Shown: positions 8,980-19,488, counted from the stretch's first letter. The stretch is DNA of 64,000 nt from Cladorhizidae sp. MBARI D1340-BT2 (GCA_028752905.1 JAQNBH010000007.1:46113526-46177525); one strand, 5' to 3'. The notes: generated by a model from the sequence alone, not told the origin. Numbers and translations: made by a program.

Positions 8980-11896
8980 AGTAGAGTTAACCCCAGTTCA
9001 TGAAGAAAGAAAGCAGACAACGCTGGCACGTGAGGAAGTGGTAATGATCACAACCAGAGCACAAGCAGAAAAACAAAGCCAACTCAGGCAGAAAGAGGAA
9101 CAGCAACAAGAGGATGACAACCCAGTTATCCAACCAGTGGAACTAGAAGATGAGCTAGAAGAAGATGTTGACATGGAAAGTAGTATTACAACCCTAGACC
9201 AGAACACAGAAGAAGATGAATCAATTTTTGAGACAGTATCTCCGGAGAAACTAAGAGTACTACAGAAACAAGATCCTACGCTAAATAAAACCAGAGAAAA
9301 AGCTAAAGAGGGAAGCAGTCTTTTCTTTTGGGAGAATGAATTACTGATGAGACAGCCCTATCACCAGAATGGAAAAAAGCTCATTATTGTTCCCAAGGAT
9401 GCCCGTACTCGAATTCTACAAATGGCCCACAACTCTCCCGTGGCAGGACATTTTGGCCAGACTAGAACTCTTGAAGCTATCAGGACCAGGATGGATTGGC
9501 CAGGTATTGCTAAAGACGTGGGAATAATGTGTAAATCATGCCCTGTGTGTCAGAGAGCTGGACCAGCAGTAGCAGGTAGAGCCCCATTGCATCCCCTACC
9601 TATAATGGAAGCACCCTTTCAACGCATTGCCATGGACATATTTGGGCCTCTTAAAAGAACAACTGCCGGGAATAAATATGTCCTTGTTATAATGGATTAT
9701 ATGACCAAGTGGCCAGAGGCTTTTCCTCTACGTAATATGACAGCAGAAACAGTGGTTAACTGTTTAATTCAATTGACCTCTAGACTTGGGGTACCTCAAG
9801 AAATATTAACTGACAATGGCACTAACTTTGTGTCAAAGACCGTTAAACAGTTTTGTGAGATGACAGGGATCCATCAGATCAGGACCTCCCCATACCACCC
9901 CCAAACGGATGGTATGGTGGAGAGGTTTAACTCGACAATGAAGAGGCTTCTGAAGAAACTGACCTCCACTCATGAAAAGGAATGGGACAAATGCATACCT
10001 TTTGTCTTATGGGCATACAGGGGGACTGTGCACAGCACAACAGGATTCTCTCCATTCCATCTGCTCTTTGGAAGAGAGATGAGCTTACCTTTGGACGAAC
10101 TTGCCAAATTCTGGAAGAATAAAGAGGAGACAAATGATGTGAACACGTTAGAGTACATCACAACCCTAAAGGAGAACATACAACTAGTACAGCAAATAGC
10201 AAAAGAAAATGAGACAAAGGAAAAAGAGAGTCACAAATATTACCACGACAGGAAAGCAACTCATCGAAAATTCGAAGTTGGAGATTTTGTTCTCGTATTC
10301 AGACCCAGGAAAGCAGACAAATTGACTAGCGAGTGGCATGGACCCTACATTGTCACAGAAAAGATTACTCCAGTGACCTATAAAGTAGATTTAGGAACTA
10401 CAAGGAAGAGGTTCCATGTTTTCCACATCAATGGTATGAAGTCATGGGTGTCACCTACTCCAGCTGTGTTTCTCGCATTGGATGACGAATTAGACGATCC
10501 CTTCATAGAAGATTCAAAAGTGGAGAACAAAGAAAAAAACCACCTTTCATTGGAACAGCAGCAACAACTCACAGAGTTAAAGAAGGAGTATCAGGATGTA
10601 ATCCAGGATGTTCCTGGGAGGACGAGCTTTGTGGAACATTGTATTGTTACGGGAGATGCTGTACCCATCCGACTGCCTCCATACAGACTCGCACATAAGT
10701 CACAGGATTTTTTGAGAGAAGAGATTAAGAACTTGTTGGATCAAGGAATCATCGAACCATCACGTAGTCCATGGGCTGCTCCCATAGTACTGGTACCAAA
10801 GAAGGAAGGATCGATGAGGATGTGCGTTGATTACCGGAAACTGAATGCTGTCACTCGTGGAGATCCTTACCCGCTACCACATATTGACGATCTGATTGAC
10901 GGGATAGGAAAGGCAAGGTATATAACCACATTAGATTTAACTAAGGGATACTACCAGGTACCTATGGAAGAGTCTAGTAAAGAAAAAACAGCTTTTGTCA
11001 CTCCATGGGGCAAGTATCAATTTATTGCCATGCCCTTTGGCCTTGTGTCAGCCCCAACAACTTTCCAGAGGTTAATGGACCAAGTACTTGAAGGTTTATA
11101 CACTTTTGCAAGTGCCTATTTAGACGACATCCTTATACATAGTTTGTCCTGGGACGATCATATGAAACATTTGCGATAAGTCTTTACCAAGATCAGAGAG
11201 GCAGGGTTATGCATTAAAGAAAAAAAAAGTAATTTTGCTGTCAATGAGTGTGTGTATCTGGGACACATTATTGGAGAAGGAAGGGTGAAACCAATGGAAT
11301 GCAAGATTCAAGCGGTGCAATCTTTCCGGAAGCCACAGACCAAGAAGGAGGTGCGATCCTTTTTGGGACTATGCGGGTATTACCGTCGTTTCATTCCTAA
11401 TTTTGCAACCATAGCCACTCCCCTCACTGAACTTACAAGAAAGAAAATGCCAAACAAAGTAAGATGGACAATACTATGTGATCAGTCATTCAAAAAATTG
11501 AAAGATGCTTTGACAAAATACCCAGTGTTGACCATTCCAAATTGGAATGAACAGTTTATTCTGCAGACAGATGCCTCTGCAACAGGCATTGGCTATGTCC
11601 TAAGCCAAAAAGATGAACAAAGAAATGAACATCCCATCGCTTTCGGTTCAAGGAAATTATTACCAAGGGAGCAAAGGTATTCTGCTATCGAGCGTGAAGC
11701 TCTAGCTATAGTTACAGGAATTCGTAACTTTCGAGTGTACTTAGATGGAACGAAGTTTCTAATCGAAACAGATCACGACCCTCTCACCAAACTCACTGGT
11801 AATGATTACTCCGTGAATGACCAGGAAGCCTTCAGAGTCGAATACGGGAGTACTGATTGGTCGAACAAGTCCGTGCCCGCGCATGGTCAAGAGTAA
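8906..11896 (+). pseudogene. Pol: protease end, integrase, reverse transcriptase, RNase H; interrupted
   Basis: One frame with a single TAA at 11177-11179. Numbering from 8906 (a TTG; the frame enters from the protease): MLMGRDI at 5-11 is the protease C-terminus. Integrase zinc-binding residues are H175, H182, C212, C215; catalytic D244, D303 (LTDNGTNF) and E339, 35 residues apart; a GPY/F-type module is near 477-510. RT begins near 560, with LDLTKGYYQV at 676-685 and the catalytic YLDD at 738-741. The stop falls after the palm, and the same frame continues to 11896 with YLGHIIGEG, FLGLCGYYRRFI and RNase H motifs QTDAS, AIEREAL and ETDHDPL. The RNase H tail with the last catalytic Asp is missing. 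After about 11815 the reading loses similarity, probably by deletion. Charged, Gln-rich spacer sequence lies between protease and integrase (30-110). Confidence 0.92.
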
Positions 11897-11897
11897 C

Positions 11898-11940
11898 TAT
11901 GAGAAACGAAAGAAAAGAGTGAGGAGCGAGCGAACAGAGA
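11898..11940 (+). promoter_or_regulatory. Purine-rich region, candidate polypurine tract
   Basis: gagaaacgaaagaaaagagt and following bases are mostly purine and lie just before the 3' LTR, where plus-strand DNA synthesis is primed in LTR elements. It does not abut the LTR exactly, and the first bases of the 3' LTR are altered, so the exact tract is uncertain. Confidence 0.4.
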
Positions 11941-11947
11941 TAGCGAG

Positions 11948-12199
11948 TTTTAGACGTATAGCGTAAACTGAGCTAGTTTAGTGTTGAGACATACTTATTG
12001 GTTTGAGACTAGTGTATGATTATTTAGCACTATTTATTTATGTTTATATTGTTAAAGTATTTAAACCTACAGCTCTTAATTATACTCTTCGTGAGTGGGA
12101 GACAGCAGGAAAGCTGATTTTGGCTTAGACAGAGTTTTGTTGTTTAGGCGTCAGCAGGATACTAGACTACTTAGAGATAGTAGAAGTATTTGCCTGACA
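11948..12199 (+). repeat. 3' LTR, 252 bp
   Basis: From atagcgtaaactgagc (11958) to gcctgaca it repeats the 5' LTR with one inserted g. The first ten or so bases (ttttagacgt) have diverged from tgtcagacattg, so its TG start is lost. Confidence 0.88.
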
Positions 12200-12204
12200 G
12201 TGCC
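12200..12204. repeat. Target-site duplication, right (gtgcc)
   Basis: Matches 7188-7192 exactly. The DNA before 7188 and after 12204 should therefore be one continuous pre-insertion locus (...attgtgcc / attgcaaaatg...). Confidence 0.85.
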
Positions 12205-12303
12205 ATTGCAAAATGTAAGCCCAGCCGACAATTGATGCTCGCACGATAAATGATGAACTACCTCAGGGCCGCTAGGAAAATATGACCGGAGGGGCGCGGT
12301 TAC

Positions 12304-12642
12304 CTAAGAAAATTTGCCTGGGGAGGCAGTTGCATAATTGGCCATTGGTGTGAAGTATGCAGCTAAAACTATACTTCTATTTTGTGAAGTGCATATATAC
12401 GAGGCTAAAAAGGAGTACATGACCTTGTCTCCAGTTAGCTTTTCTTTCATAAATTCATCTGATAATGGAATAAATTCAGTGTCACGATGAATCAAGAGCA
12501 TTGCTAATCCACTCAACCACTCATCCTTCATTGAAGAACGTGTCCAAAGCTTTAGACGACGAAGAGCAGAAAAAGATCTCTCACAAGATACACTTCCCAC
12601 AGTTAATAATTGCAGGTGAATGACACATAGAGAGCACAGCTA
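12304..12642 (-). pseudogene. hAT transposase C-terminal fragment
   Basis: Minus-strand frame open from a stop at 12642-12640 down to 12304. It carries SVSCERSFSALRRLKLWTRS, SMKDEWLSGLAMLLIHRDTE and then a short tail, the classic hAT dimerisation region of ZMYM1/TTF-type transposases. The catalytic core is absent. A possible second-exon boundary lies upstream, but I see no upstream coding match to 12860. It is a different family from the hAT relics at 4725 and 42845, because the shared ERSF-ALRR motif differs around it. Confidence 0.8.
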
Positions 12643-13311
12643 GCTGTACCTGGCCTCCTTTTAGGTGAAACAGATCCATAAAACCTTTTCCATTTAGTTA
12701 TTTCAACAGTGAAGTCAGTCTTCTCTTCCAAGCACATAAATTTCCTATAACAAGAAGTGATACAGTACTATCAATTTTACTACTACTCAGTTTGGATAAA
12801 TATAGTGGTATCAGAGATTCAGCTGCAATAATTTCCTTATGCTCATTGGAAAATCGTGTTTCTAAAGGCTGGTTCACAATATGACGCTAGCCCAGCGTTT
12901 GGTTTCGTCTCCGTTTCTTCTCCGTCTAGCGTTTGGTTTCTTCCTGTTCACAAATTAGCGTTTCACCGTTTAGTTCTGTCACTGCAAGCCCAATTGAGGA
13001 ACGATCCTTTACCTTGCCACACCCTCGAAGTCTACGCTATGACTTATGACTCGAAGTTCGGCAGTGAAGCAGGCTATTATTTTGATTCTTTTGCTCAGGA
13101 GGCGTAGGAGGAGGAATAGGAGAAGGCAGAACAGAGTGTGGGTACGTCCAATATAGTCAATTGGGGTAAAAAAAAGCCGTTTCCCTTAACTTTACCTTTT
13201 AAGAGCCAGAGTAAAGGATTTACTAAAAACACATGTGCCATCCTCTAGTACTTTACTATCAAATGATGACTACATAAATTAAAAAAATATATGAAATATT
13301 AATAAAAATAT
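12643..13311. other. Unassigned DNA between the hAT fragment and a hairpin
   Basis: 12643-12860 may be decayed upstream sequence of the hAT fragment on the minus strand. From 12866 the sequence ggctggttcacaatatgacg, followed by several copies of agcgtttggttt-like motifs, resembles the first bases of some DNA transposon ends, and an 83-codon plus frame (12856-13107) follows. I could not find a partner end or a domain, so no call is made. From 13160 it is AT-rich. Confidence 0.35.
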
Positions 13312-13380
13312 GGTGGGTTTTTTTTTACCCCATGAAAGGGGTAAAAAAAAAGCCGGTTCGGGGTTAAAAAAAAACCCACC
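13312..13380. other. Nested T/A inverted repeats (cruciform-prone)
   Basis: ggtgggtttttttttacccc at 13312-13331 pairs with ggggttaaaaaaaaaccc at 13360-13377, ending acc at 13380. Inside it, tttttttttacccc (13318-13331) also pairs with ggggtaaaaaaaaa at 13338-13351. Two alternative hairpins share the left arm. Confidence 0.75.
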
Positions 13381-13472
13381 CCTTTAAAAATATCCTAAAC
13401 GGTAAAATCAAATGTAAATACTTCAATATTTTAATATTTTAATCAATTGAATCTTTTTTCATTAAAATTTGT

Positions 13473-13684
13473 TCAAATACTACAATATAATAGTACAATA
13501 ATGGTTAAAAGTTGGGTTTTATTGCATTTTCTTAAAGAAAAATACTTGAAATTGTTTATCACTTTTGCTTCACACTCGAACTTCAGCAGTGCATTCCCTC
13601 GACTAACTGTTTCCACTACTGGCTGAACAGGGCCATACATGCAACGATCCACTGCTACTATCTCCACATCTTCCGGCTTTGTGT
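13473..13684 (-). other. Orphan coding-like tail joined to 36-bp array
   Basis: The minus frame leaving the A1 array continues for about 70 codons: TKPEDVEIVAVDRCMYGPVQ, then PVVETVSRGNALLKFECEAK and a less complex end, stopping at 13473. An AATAAA signal on the minus strand (13523-13518) lies within the last part. It has balanced amino acid use unlike the repeats, but I recognise no family. It could be the last exon of a lost gene, or chance. The other five copies of the A array do not have this flank. Confidence 0.35.
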
Positions 13685-14500
13685 GCAGGATGTGTGACTT
13701 CCTGAGCTCTATGAGCACATGCAGGATGTGTGACTTCCTGAGCTCTATGAGCATGTGCAGGATGTGTGACTTCCTGAGATCTATGAGCATGTGCAGGATG
13801 TGTGACTTCCTGAGCACATGCAGGATGTGTGACTTCCTGAGCTCTATGAGCATGTGCAGGATGTGTGACTTCCTGAGCTCTATGAGCACGTGCAGGATGT
13901 GTGACTTCCTGAGCTCTATGAGCACGTGCAGGATGTGTGACTTCCTGAGCTCCATGAGCACGTGCAGGATGTGTGACTTCCTGAGCTCTATGAGCATGTG
14001 CAGGATGTGTGACTTCCTGAGCTCTATGAGCATGTGCAGGATGTGTGACTTCCTGAGCTCTATGAGCACATGCAGGATGTGTGACTTCCTGAGCTCATGC
14101 AGGATGTGTGACTTCCTGAGCTCATGCAGGATGTGTGACTTCCTGAGCTCTATGAGCACGTGCAGGATGTGTGACTTCATGAGCTCTATGAGCACATGCA
14201 GGATGTGTGACTTCCTGTGCTCTATGAGCACGTGCAGGATGTGTGACTTCCTGAGCTCTATGAGCATGTGCAGGATGTGTGACTTCCTGAGCTCATGTAG
14301 GATGTGTGACTTCCTGAGCTCTATGAGCATGTGCAGTATGTGTGACTTCCTGAGCTCTATGAGCACATGCAGGATGTGTGACTTCCTGAGCTCATGCAGG
14401 ATGTGTGACTTCCTGAGCTCTATGAGAACGTGCAGGATGTGTGACTTCCTGAGCTCTATGAGCATGTGCAGGATGTGTGACTTCCTGAGCTCTATGAGCG
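13685..14500. repeat. A1: 36-bp minisatellite
   Basis: Unit gcaggatgtgtgacttcctg then agctctatgagcacgt (36 bp), with shorter units of 27 bp. Both lengths divide by three, so the array is open on both strands: CRMCDFLSSMST on plus, HVLIELRKSHIL on minus. Variants at the end of each unit (cacgt, cacat, catgt) give an order that can be compared among units. Confidence 0.95.
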
Positions 14501-14894
14501 TGTAAGCTTGACTAGCACGTGCAGATTGATATAGTGCATTTCCCCCGCCTCTATCCAATTGCCGTGGATCCAATTGCCGTGGATGTAGCTTAGCTATGGA
14601 CTTTTAGGATTAAGAACATTTTGGGGGGTGTGCCTAAATGTCTACGCAATCTTTTTATTGAAACAACCACACCTTACCTAGTCCATTCTACACCTTACCT
14701 AGTCCATACTGTACCTTACCTAATCCATGCTATATCTTACCTAATCCATCCATGAGTGTTAAAAACAATAATTTCTATTATATTATAATAAAAACTAACA
14801 GCCTAACTAGTTGTGGTAGCTAGTGTGGCTATAGTTATGACAGCTAGCAAGATTATAGCTATTCACTATGACTAGGGCTAGGGCTAGGGATATG
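14501..14894. other. Spacer B (first of six copies)
   Basis: Starts gtgtaagcttgactagcacg and holds four loose 20-bp repeats of accttacctagtccatgcta, an AT-rich stretch, and three ctaggg motifs near 14872-14889 just before the C array. No gene seen. Other copies: 19076-19488, 23457-23856, 27499-27856, 31231-31610, 34019-34410. Confidence 0.85.
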
Positions 14895-16088
14895 TATAAC
14901 CTGCACTACTATGGTCAGGCTATAGAAAGCACAGGCTATAACCTGCACAAGTATGGTCAGGCTATAGGAAGCACAGGCTATAACCTGCACTACTATGGTC
15001 AGGCTATAGGAAGCACAGGCTATAACCTGCAGTAGTATGGTCAGGCTATAGGAAGCACAGGCTATAACCTGCAGTAGTATGGTCAGGCTATAGGAAGCAC
15101 ACCTGCACTACTATGGTCAGGCTATAGGAAGCACAGGCTATAACCTGCACTACTATGGTCAGGCTATAGGAAGCACAGGCTATAACCTGCAGTAGTATGG
15201 TCAGGCTATAGGAAGCACAGGCTATAACCTGCAGTAGTATGGTCAGGCTATAGGAAGCACAGGCTATAACCTGCAGTAGTATGGTCAGGCTATAGGAAGC
15301 ACAGGCTATAACCTGCAGTAGTATGGTCAGGCTATAGGAAGCACAGGCTATAACCTGCAGTAGTATGGTCAGGCTATAGGAAGCACAGGCTATAACCTGC
15401 ACTACTATGGTCAGGCTATAGGAAGCACAGGCTATAACCTGCACTAGTATGGTCAGGCTATAGGAAGCACAGGCTATAACCTGCAGTAGTATGGTCAGGC
15501 TATAGGAAGCACAGGCTATAACCTGCAGTAGTATGGTCAGGCTATAGGAAGCACAGGCTATAACGTATGGTCAGGCTATAGGAAGCACAGGCTATAACCT
15601 GCAGTAGTATGGTCAGGCTATAGGAAGCACAGGCTATAACCTGCACAACTATGGTCAGGCTATAGGAAGCACAGACTATAACCTGCAGTAGTATGGTCAG
15701 GCTATCGGAAGCACAGGCTATAACCTGCACTACTATGGTCAGGCTATAGGAAGCACAGGCTATAACCTGCACTACTATGGTCAGGCTATAGGAAGCACAG
15801 GCTATAACCTGCAGTAGTATGGTCAGACTATTAGGAGGCACAGGCTATAACCTGCACTACTATGGTCGGGCTATAGGAAGCACAGGCTATAACCTGCAGT
15901 AGTATGGTCAGGCTATAGGAAGCACAGGCTATAACCTGCAGTAGTATGGTCAGGCTATAGGAAGCACAGGCTATAACCTGCAGTAGTATGGTCAGGCTAT
16001 AGGAAGCACAGGCTATAACCTGCAGTAGTATGGTCAGGCTATAGGAAGCACAGGCTATAACCTGCAGTAGTATGGTCAGGCTATAGGC
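14895..16088. repeat. C1: 42-bp minisatellite
   Basis: About 28 units of ggctataggaagcacaggct followed by ataacctgcagtagtatggtca-type sequence, alternating gcagtagt and gcactact forms. Minus-strand reading gives VIACASYSLTILLQ, a by-product of the 42-bp length. Confidence 0.95.
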
Positions 16089-16570
16089 TAACCTGCACTT
16101 GTAGAGGAGCAAGTTAAGGGGTCATCAAACATTAATGCTGCCCAGAGGAGCTAAGGTAAAGGGTCACCAACCATTGATGCCACATGTAGAAGAGCTAAGG
16201 TAAAGGATCACCAACCATTGATGCCACAACACCTGTGTAGATCACCAACCACTGATGCCACAACACCTGTGTAGATCACCAACCATTGATGCCACATGTA
16301 GAAGAGCTACGGTAAAGGATCACCAAACATTGATGTCATAACACCTGTGTAGAGGTGTAGAGCAGCTAAGGTAAGGAGTCGCCATCTGTTGATAATGCAA
16401 CAAGACCTTTGATTACCCTCCTGTCATCTGACCATGCTGCTTGGATCTTAGCATTGCCCTTCTGCTCAAGAGACCAGTTATAAACAGAAACCAGGAGTCT
16501 AGTTTCAAACATTGATGATCATGCTTGAGGGATGGAGTGCACCTGTGCTGCTGCTAGTATTCTAGCCTGA
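16089..16570. other. Spacer D (first of five copies)
   Basis: Begins aacctgcacttgtagaggag. It includes small repeats of atcaccaaccattgatgcca in varying number and ends gtattctagcctga. The number of these short repeats differs between copies (20321-20729, 24395-24803, 28227-28741, 31897-32297). No coding or RNA gene seen. Confidence 0.85.
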
Positions 16571-16961
16571 CATACCTGATGTATGCATACTCACTCTGTT
16601 GGCATACCTGATGTATGCATACTCACTCTGTTGGCATACCTGATGTATGCATACTCACTCTGTTAGCATACCTGATGTATGCATACTCACTCTGTGGCAT
16701 ACCTGATGTAAGCATACTCATACTCACTCTGTTAGCATACCTGTTGTAAGCATACTCACTCTGTGGCATACCTGATGTATGCATACTCACTCTGTTGGTA
16801 TACCTGATGTAAGCATACTCACTCTGTTGACATACCTGATGTATGCATACTCACTCTGTGGCATACCTGATGTAAGCATACTCACTCTGTGGCATACCTG
16901 ATGTATGCATACTCACTCTGTTGGCATACCTGATGTAAGCATACTCACTCTGTTGGCATAC
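16571..16961. repeat. E1: 32-bp minisatellite
   Basis: Unit catacctgatgtatgcatac then tcactctgttgg (32 bp), with atgcat/aagcat and ttgg/tgg variants. Units with a tandem catactcatact insertion mark fixed places in every E array. Confidence 0.95.
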
Positions 16962-17430
16962 GGGTCATTCCATGTCAAATTATCTAGGCCATTACACCAC
17001 CCATCTCAAATTTTTTCCAGCCTCCAACCATGTCAAGATACATATATACATATATAGGTCAAATCCGAAATTTTAGCTCTCCATGAGGTCAGGAACACTG
17101 TTTTTCATAAATTCCAAAAATTGGTCTTTTCACGTACTCAACGCCCACGCATTTACATCTCCGAGTGCCCATATCTCACTAAAATTGATGTAAATCAGGC
17201 AATTCTGGTCTCATTGGTCTAAAAGTTTTCACCTGGCATGTTTTTGAACTGGGGAATCCGAATATCACACTTAGAAAGCTGTACAACTGATAGAAAATCC
17301 ACTTTATTAGTCACAAAGATCCATCGCGATAATATTCAGAACGTCTCCGCTAGACATCTTTGAGGCAGAAATGAACATAACCTCGGTGCCATGCAACCCA
17401 ATTCAATGCTAGATTCCAAAAGTACATAGA
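16962..17430. other. Spacer F (first of five copies), strongly conserved
   Basis: About 469 bp starting gggtcattccatgtcaaat and ending agtacatag. Copies at 21344-21813, 25386-25855, 29228-29696 and 32979-33449 differ by only a few bases. It has mixed composition, not simple repeats, and short broken frames only. It may be a relic of a dispersed element; I cannot name it. Confidence 0.85.
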
Positions 17431-17697
17431 GAGGATGTTCCATGACTTAGAAGAGGATGTTCCATGACTTAGAAGAGGATGTTCCATGACTTAGAAGAGG
17501 ATGTTCCATGACTTAGAAGAGGATGTTCCAAGACTTGGAAGAGGATGTTCCATGACTTGGAAAAGGATGTTCCATGACTTGGAAGAGGATGTTCCATGAC
17601 TTGGAAGAGGATGTTCCATGACTTGGAAGAGGATGTTCCATGACTTGGAAGAGGATGTTCCATGACTTGGAAGAGGATGTTCCATGACTTGGAAGAG
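17431..17697. repeat. G1: 22-bp minisatellite
   Basis: About twelve units of gaggatgttccatgacttag plus aa, with ttag/ttgg forms. 22 is not a multiple of three, yet all three minus frames stay open for long stretches. Confidence 0.95.
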
Positions 17698-17776
17698 GGC
17701 AATCTAATCAGCATTATATTCTATATTAAAATTATAGCACACCTTATAGCCATTACTGGTTGTCATAGCAAGCCTG
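17698..17776. other. Spacer H (first of five copies)
   Basis: About 79 bp from gcaatctaatcagcattata to tcatagcaagcctg, joining a G array to the next A array. Near identical at 22629-22706, 26671-26748, 30402-30480 and 33629-33706. Confidence 0.85.
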
Positions 17777-19075
17777 GCAGGATGTGTGACTTCCTGAGCT
17801 CTACAGGATGTGTGACTTCCTGAGCTCTATGAGCACGTGCAGGATGTGTGACCTCCTGAGCTCTATGAGCACATGCTGGATGTGTGACTTCCTGAGCTCT
17901 ATGAGCACGTGCAGGATGTGTGACTTCCTGAGCTCTATGAGCACGTGCAGGATGTGTGACTTCCTGAGCTCTATTAGCACGTGCAGGATATGTGACTTCC
18001 TGAGCTCTATGAGCACGTGCAGGATGTTTGACTTCCTGAGCTCATGCAGGATGTGTGACTTCCTGAGCTCTATGAGCACGTGCAGGATGTGTGACTTCCT
18101 GAGCTCTGAGCACTTGCAGGATGTGTGACTTCCTGAGCTCTATGAGCACATGCAGGATGTGTGACTTCCTGAGCTCTATGAGCACGTGCAGGATGTGTGA
18201 CTTCCTGAGCTCTATGAGCACATGCAGGATATGTGACTTCCTGAGCTCTATGAGCATGTGCAGGATGTGTGACTTCCTGAGCTCTATGAGCACATGCAGG
18301 ATGTGTGACTTCCTGAGCTCATGCAGGATGTGTGACTTCCTGAGCTCTATGAGCACGTGCAGGATGTGTGACTTCCTGAGCTCTATGAGCACGTGCAGGG
18401 TGTGTGACTTCCTGAGCTCTATGAGCACTTGCAGGATGTGTGACTTCCTGAGCTCTATGAGCATGTGCAGGATGTGTGACTTCCTGAGCTCTATGAGCAC
18501 GTGCAGGATGTGTGACTTCCTGAGCTCTATGAGTACGTGCAGGATGTGTGACTTCCTGAGCTCTATGAGCACGTGCAGGATGTGTGACTTCCTGAGCTCT
18601 ATGAGCACATGCAGGATGTGTGACTTCCTGAGCTCTATGAGCACGTGCAGGGTGTGTGACTTCCTGAGCTCTATGAGCACGTGCAGGATGTGTGACTTCC
18701 TGAGCTCTATGAGCTCTTGCAGGATGTGTGACTTCCTGAGCTCTATGAGCACGTGCAGGATGTGTGACTTCCTGAGCTCTATGAGCACGTGCAGGATGTG
18801 TGACTTCCTGAGCTCTATGAGCTCATGCAGGATGTGTGACTTCCTGAGCTCTATGAGCACGTGCAGGATGTGTGACTTCCTGAGCTCTATGAGCATGTGC
18901 AGGATGTGTGACTTCCTGAGCTCTATGAGCTCATGCAGGATGTGTGACTTCCTGAGCTCTATGAGCTCGTGCAGGGTGTGTGACTTCCTGAGCTCTATGA
19001 GCACGTTGCAGGATGTGTGACTTCCTGAGCTCTATGAGCACGTGCAGGATGTGTGACTTCCTGAGCTCTATGAGC
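17777..19075. repeat. A2: 36-bp minisatellite
   Basis: The longest A array, about 36 units, nearly all full 36-bp length, with extra gagctc-ended units near 18710-18970 not seen in other arrays. Open on both strands for 300 codons or more because of unit length. Confidence 0.95.
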
Positions 19076-19488
19076 GTATAAGCTTGACTAGCAAGTGCAG
19101 ATTGATATAGTGCATTTCCCCCACCTCTATCCAATTGCCGTGGATGTAGCCGTGGATGTAGCTTAGCTATGGACTTTTAGGATTAATGGACTTTTAGGAT
19201 TAAGAACATTTTGGGGTGTGTGCCTAAATGTCTACGCAATCTTTTTATTGAAACAACCACACCTTACCTAGTCCATGCTACACCTTACCTAGTCCATACT
19301 GTACCTTACCTAATCCATGCTATATCTTACCTAATCCATCCATGAGTGTTAAAAACAATAATTTCTATTATATATATTATAATAAAAACTAACAGCCTAA
19401 CTAGTTGTGGTAGCTAGTGTGGCTATAGTTATGACAGCTAGCAAGATTATAGCTATTCACTATGACTAGGGCTAGGGCTAGGGATATG

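Larger units (their letters stand above)
7193..12199 (+). mobile_element. Gmr1-like Ty3/gypsy LTR retrotransposon, 5.0 kb
   Basis: Complete-length element flanked by gtgcc duplications. In order: 5' LTR 7193-7445, primer-binding site from 7447, gag with zinc knuckle and protease start 7642-8979, then one pol frame with integrase first (D,D35E plus GPY/F), then reverse transcriptase (YLDD), then RNase H, purine-rich tract, and 3' LTR 11948-12199. The reverse transcriptase is gypsy-like but integrase precedes it, the order seen in Ty1/copia. Among gypsy elements this order is the hallmark of the Gmr1 group first described in deuterostomes. The two LTRs differ by one inserted base plus a few changes at the first dozen positions, so insertion is fairly recent. 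A frame change in the protease, a stop in RT and a short RNase H make this copy defective. Confidence 0.92.
13685..17776. repeat. Higher-order repeat unit 1
   Basis: Order: A1 36-bp array 13685-14500, spacer B 14501-14894, C1 42-bp array 14895-16088, spacer D 16089-16570, E1 32-bp array 16571-16961, spacer F 16962-17430, G1 22-bp array 17431-17697, spacer H 17698-17776. It has the largest C array but the shortest complete E array of the six units. Its left edge meets unique DNA instead of spacer H. Confidence 0.93.

Noticed and set aside
12856..13107. Start of a Harbinger-like DNA transposon (ggctggttcacaatatgacg)
   Set aside because: The first bases are suggestive, but I found no matching inverted end, no target duplication and no transposase domain.
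14872..14894. Interstitial telomere tract
   Set aside because: Only three ctaggg units, not ttaggg; kept only as a low-interest junction marker.
17777..19075. Cys-rich 299-codon plus frame and Leu-rich 320-codon minus frame as repeat proteins
   Set aside because: Both strands are open over the same array because the unit is 36 or 27 bp. The same happens in A1-A6 and in the C and 66-bp arrays, with no non-repeat domain except beside A1.
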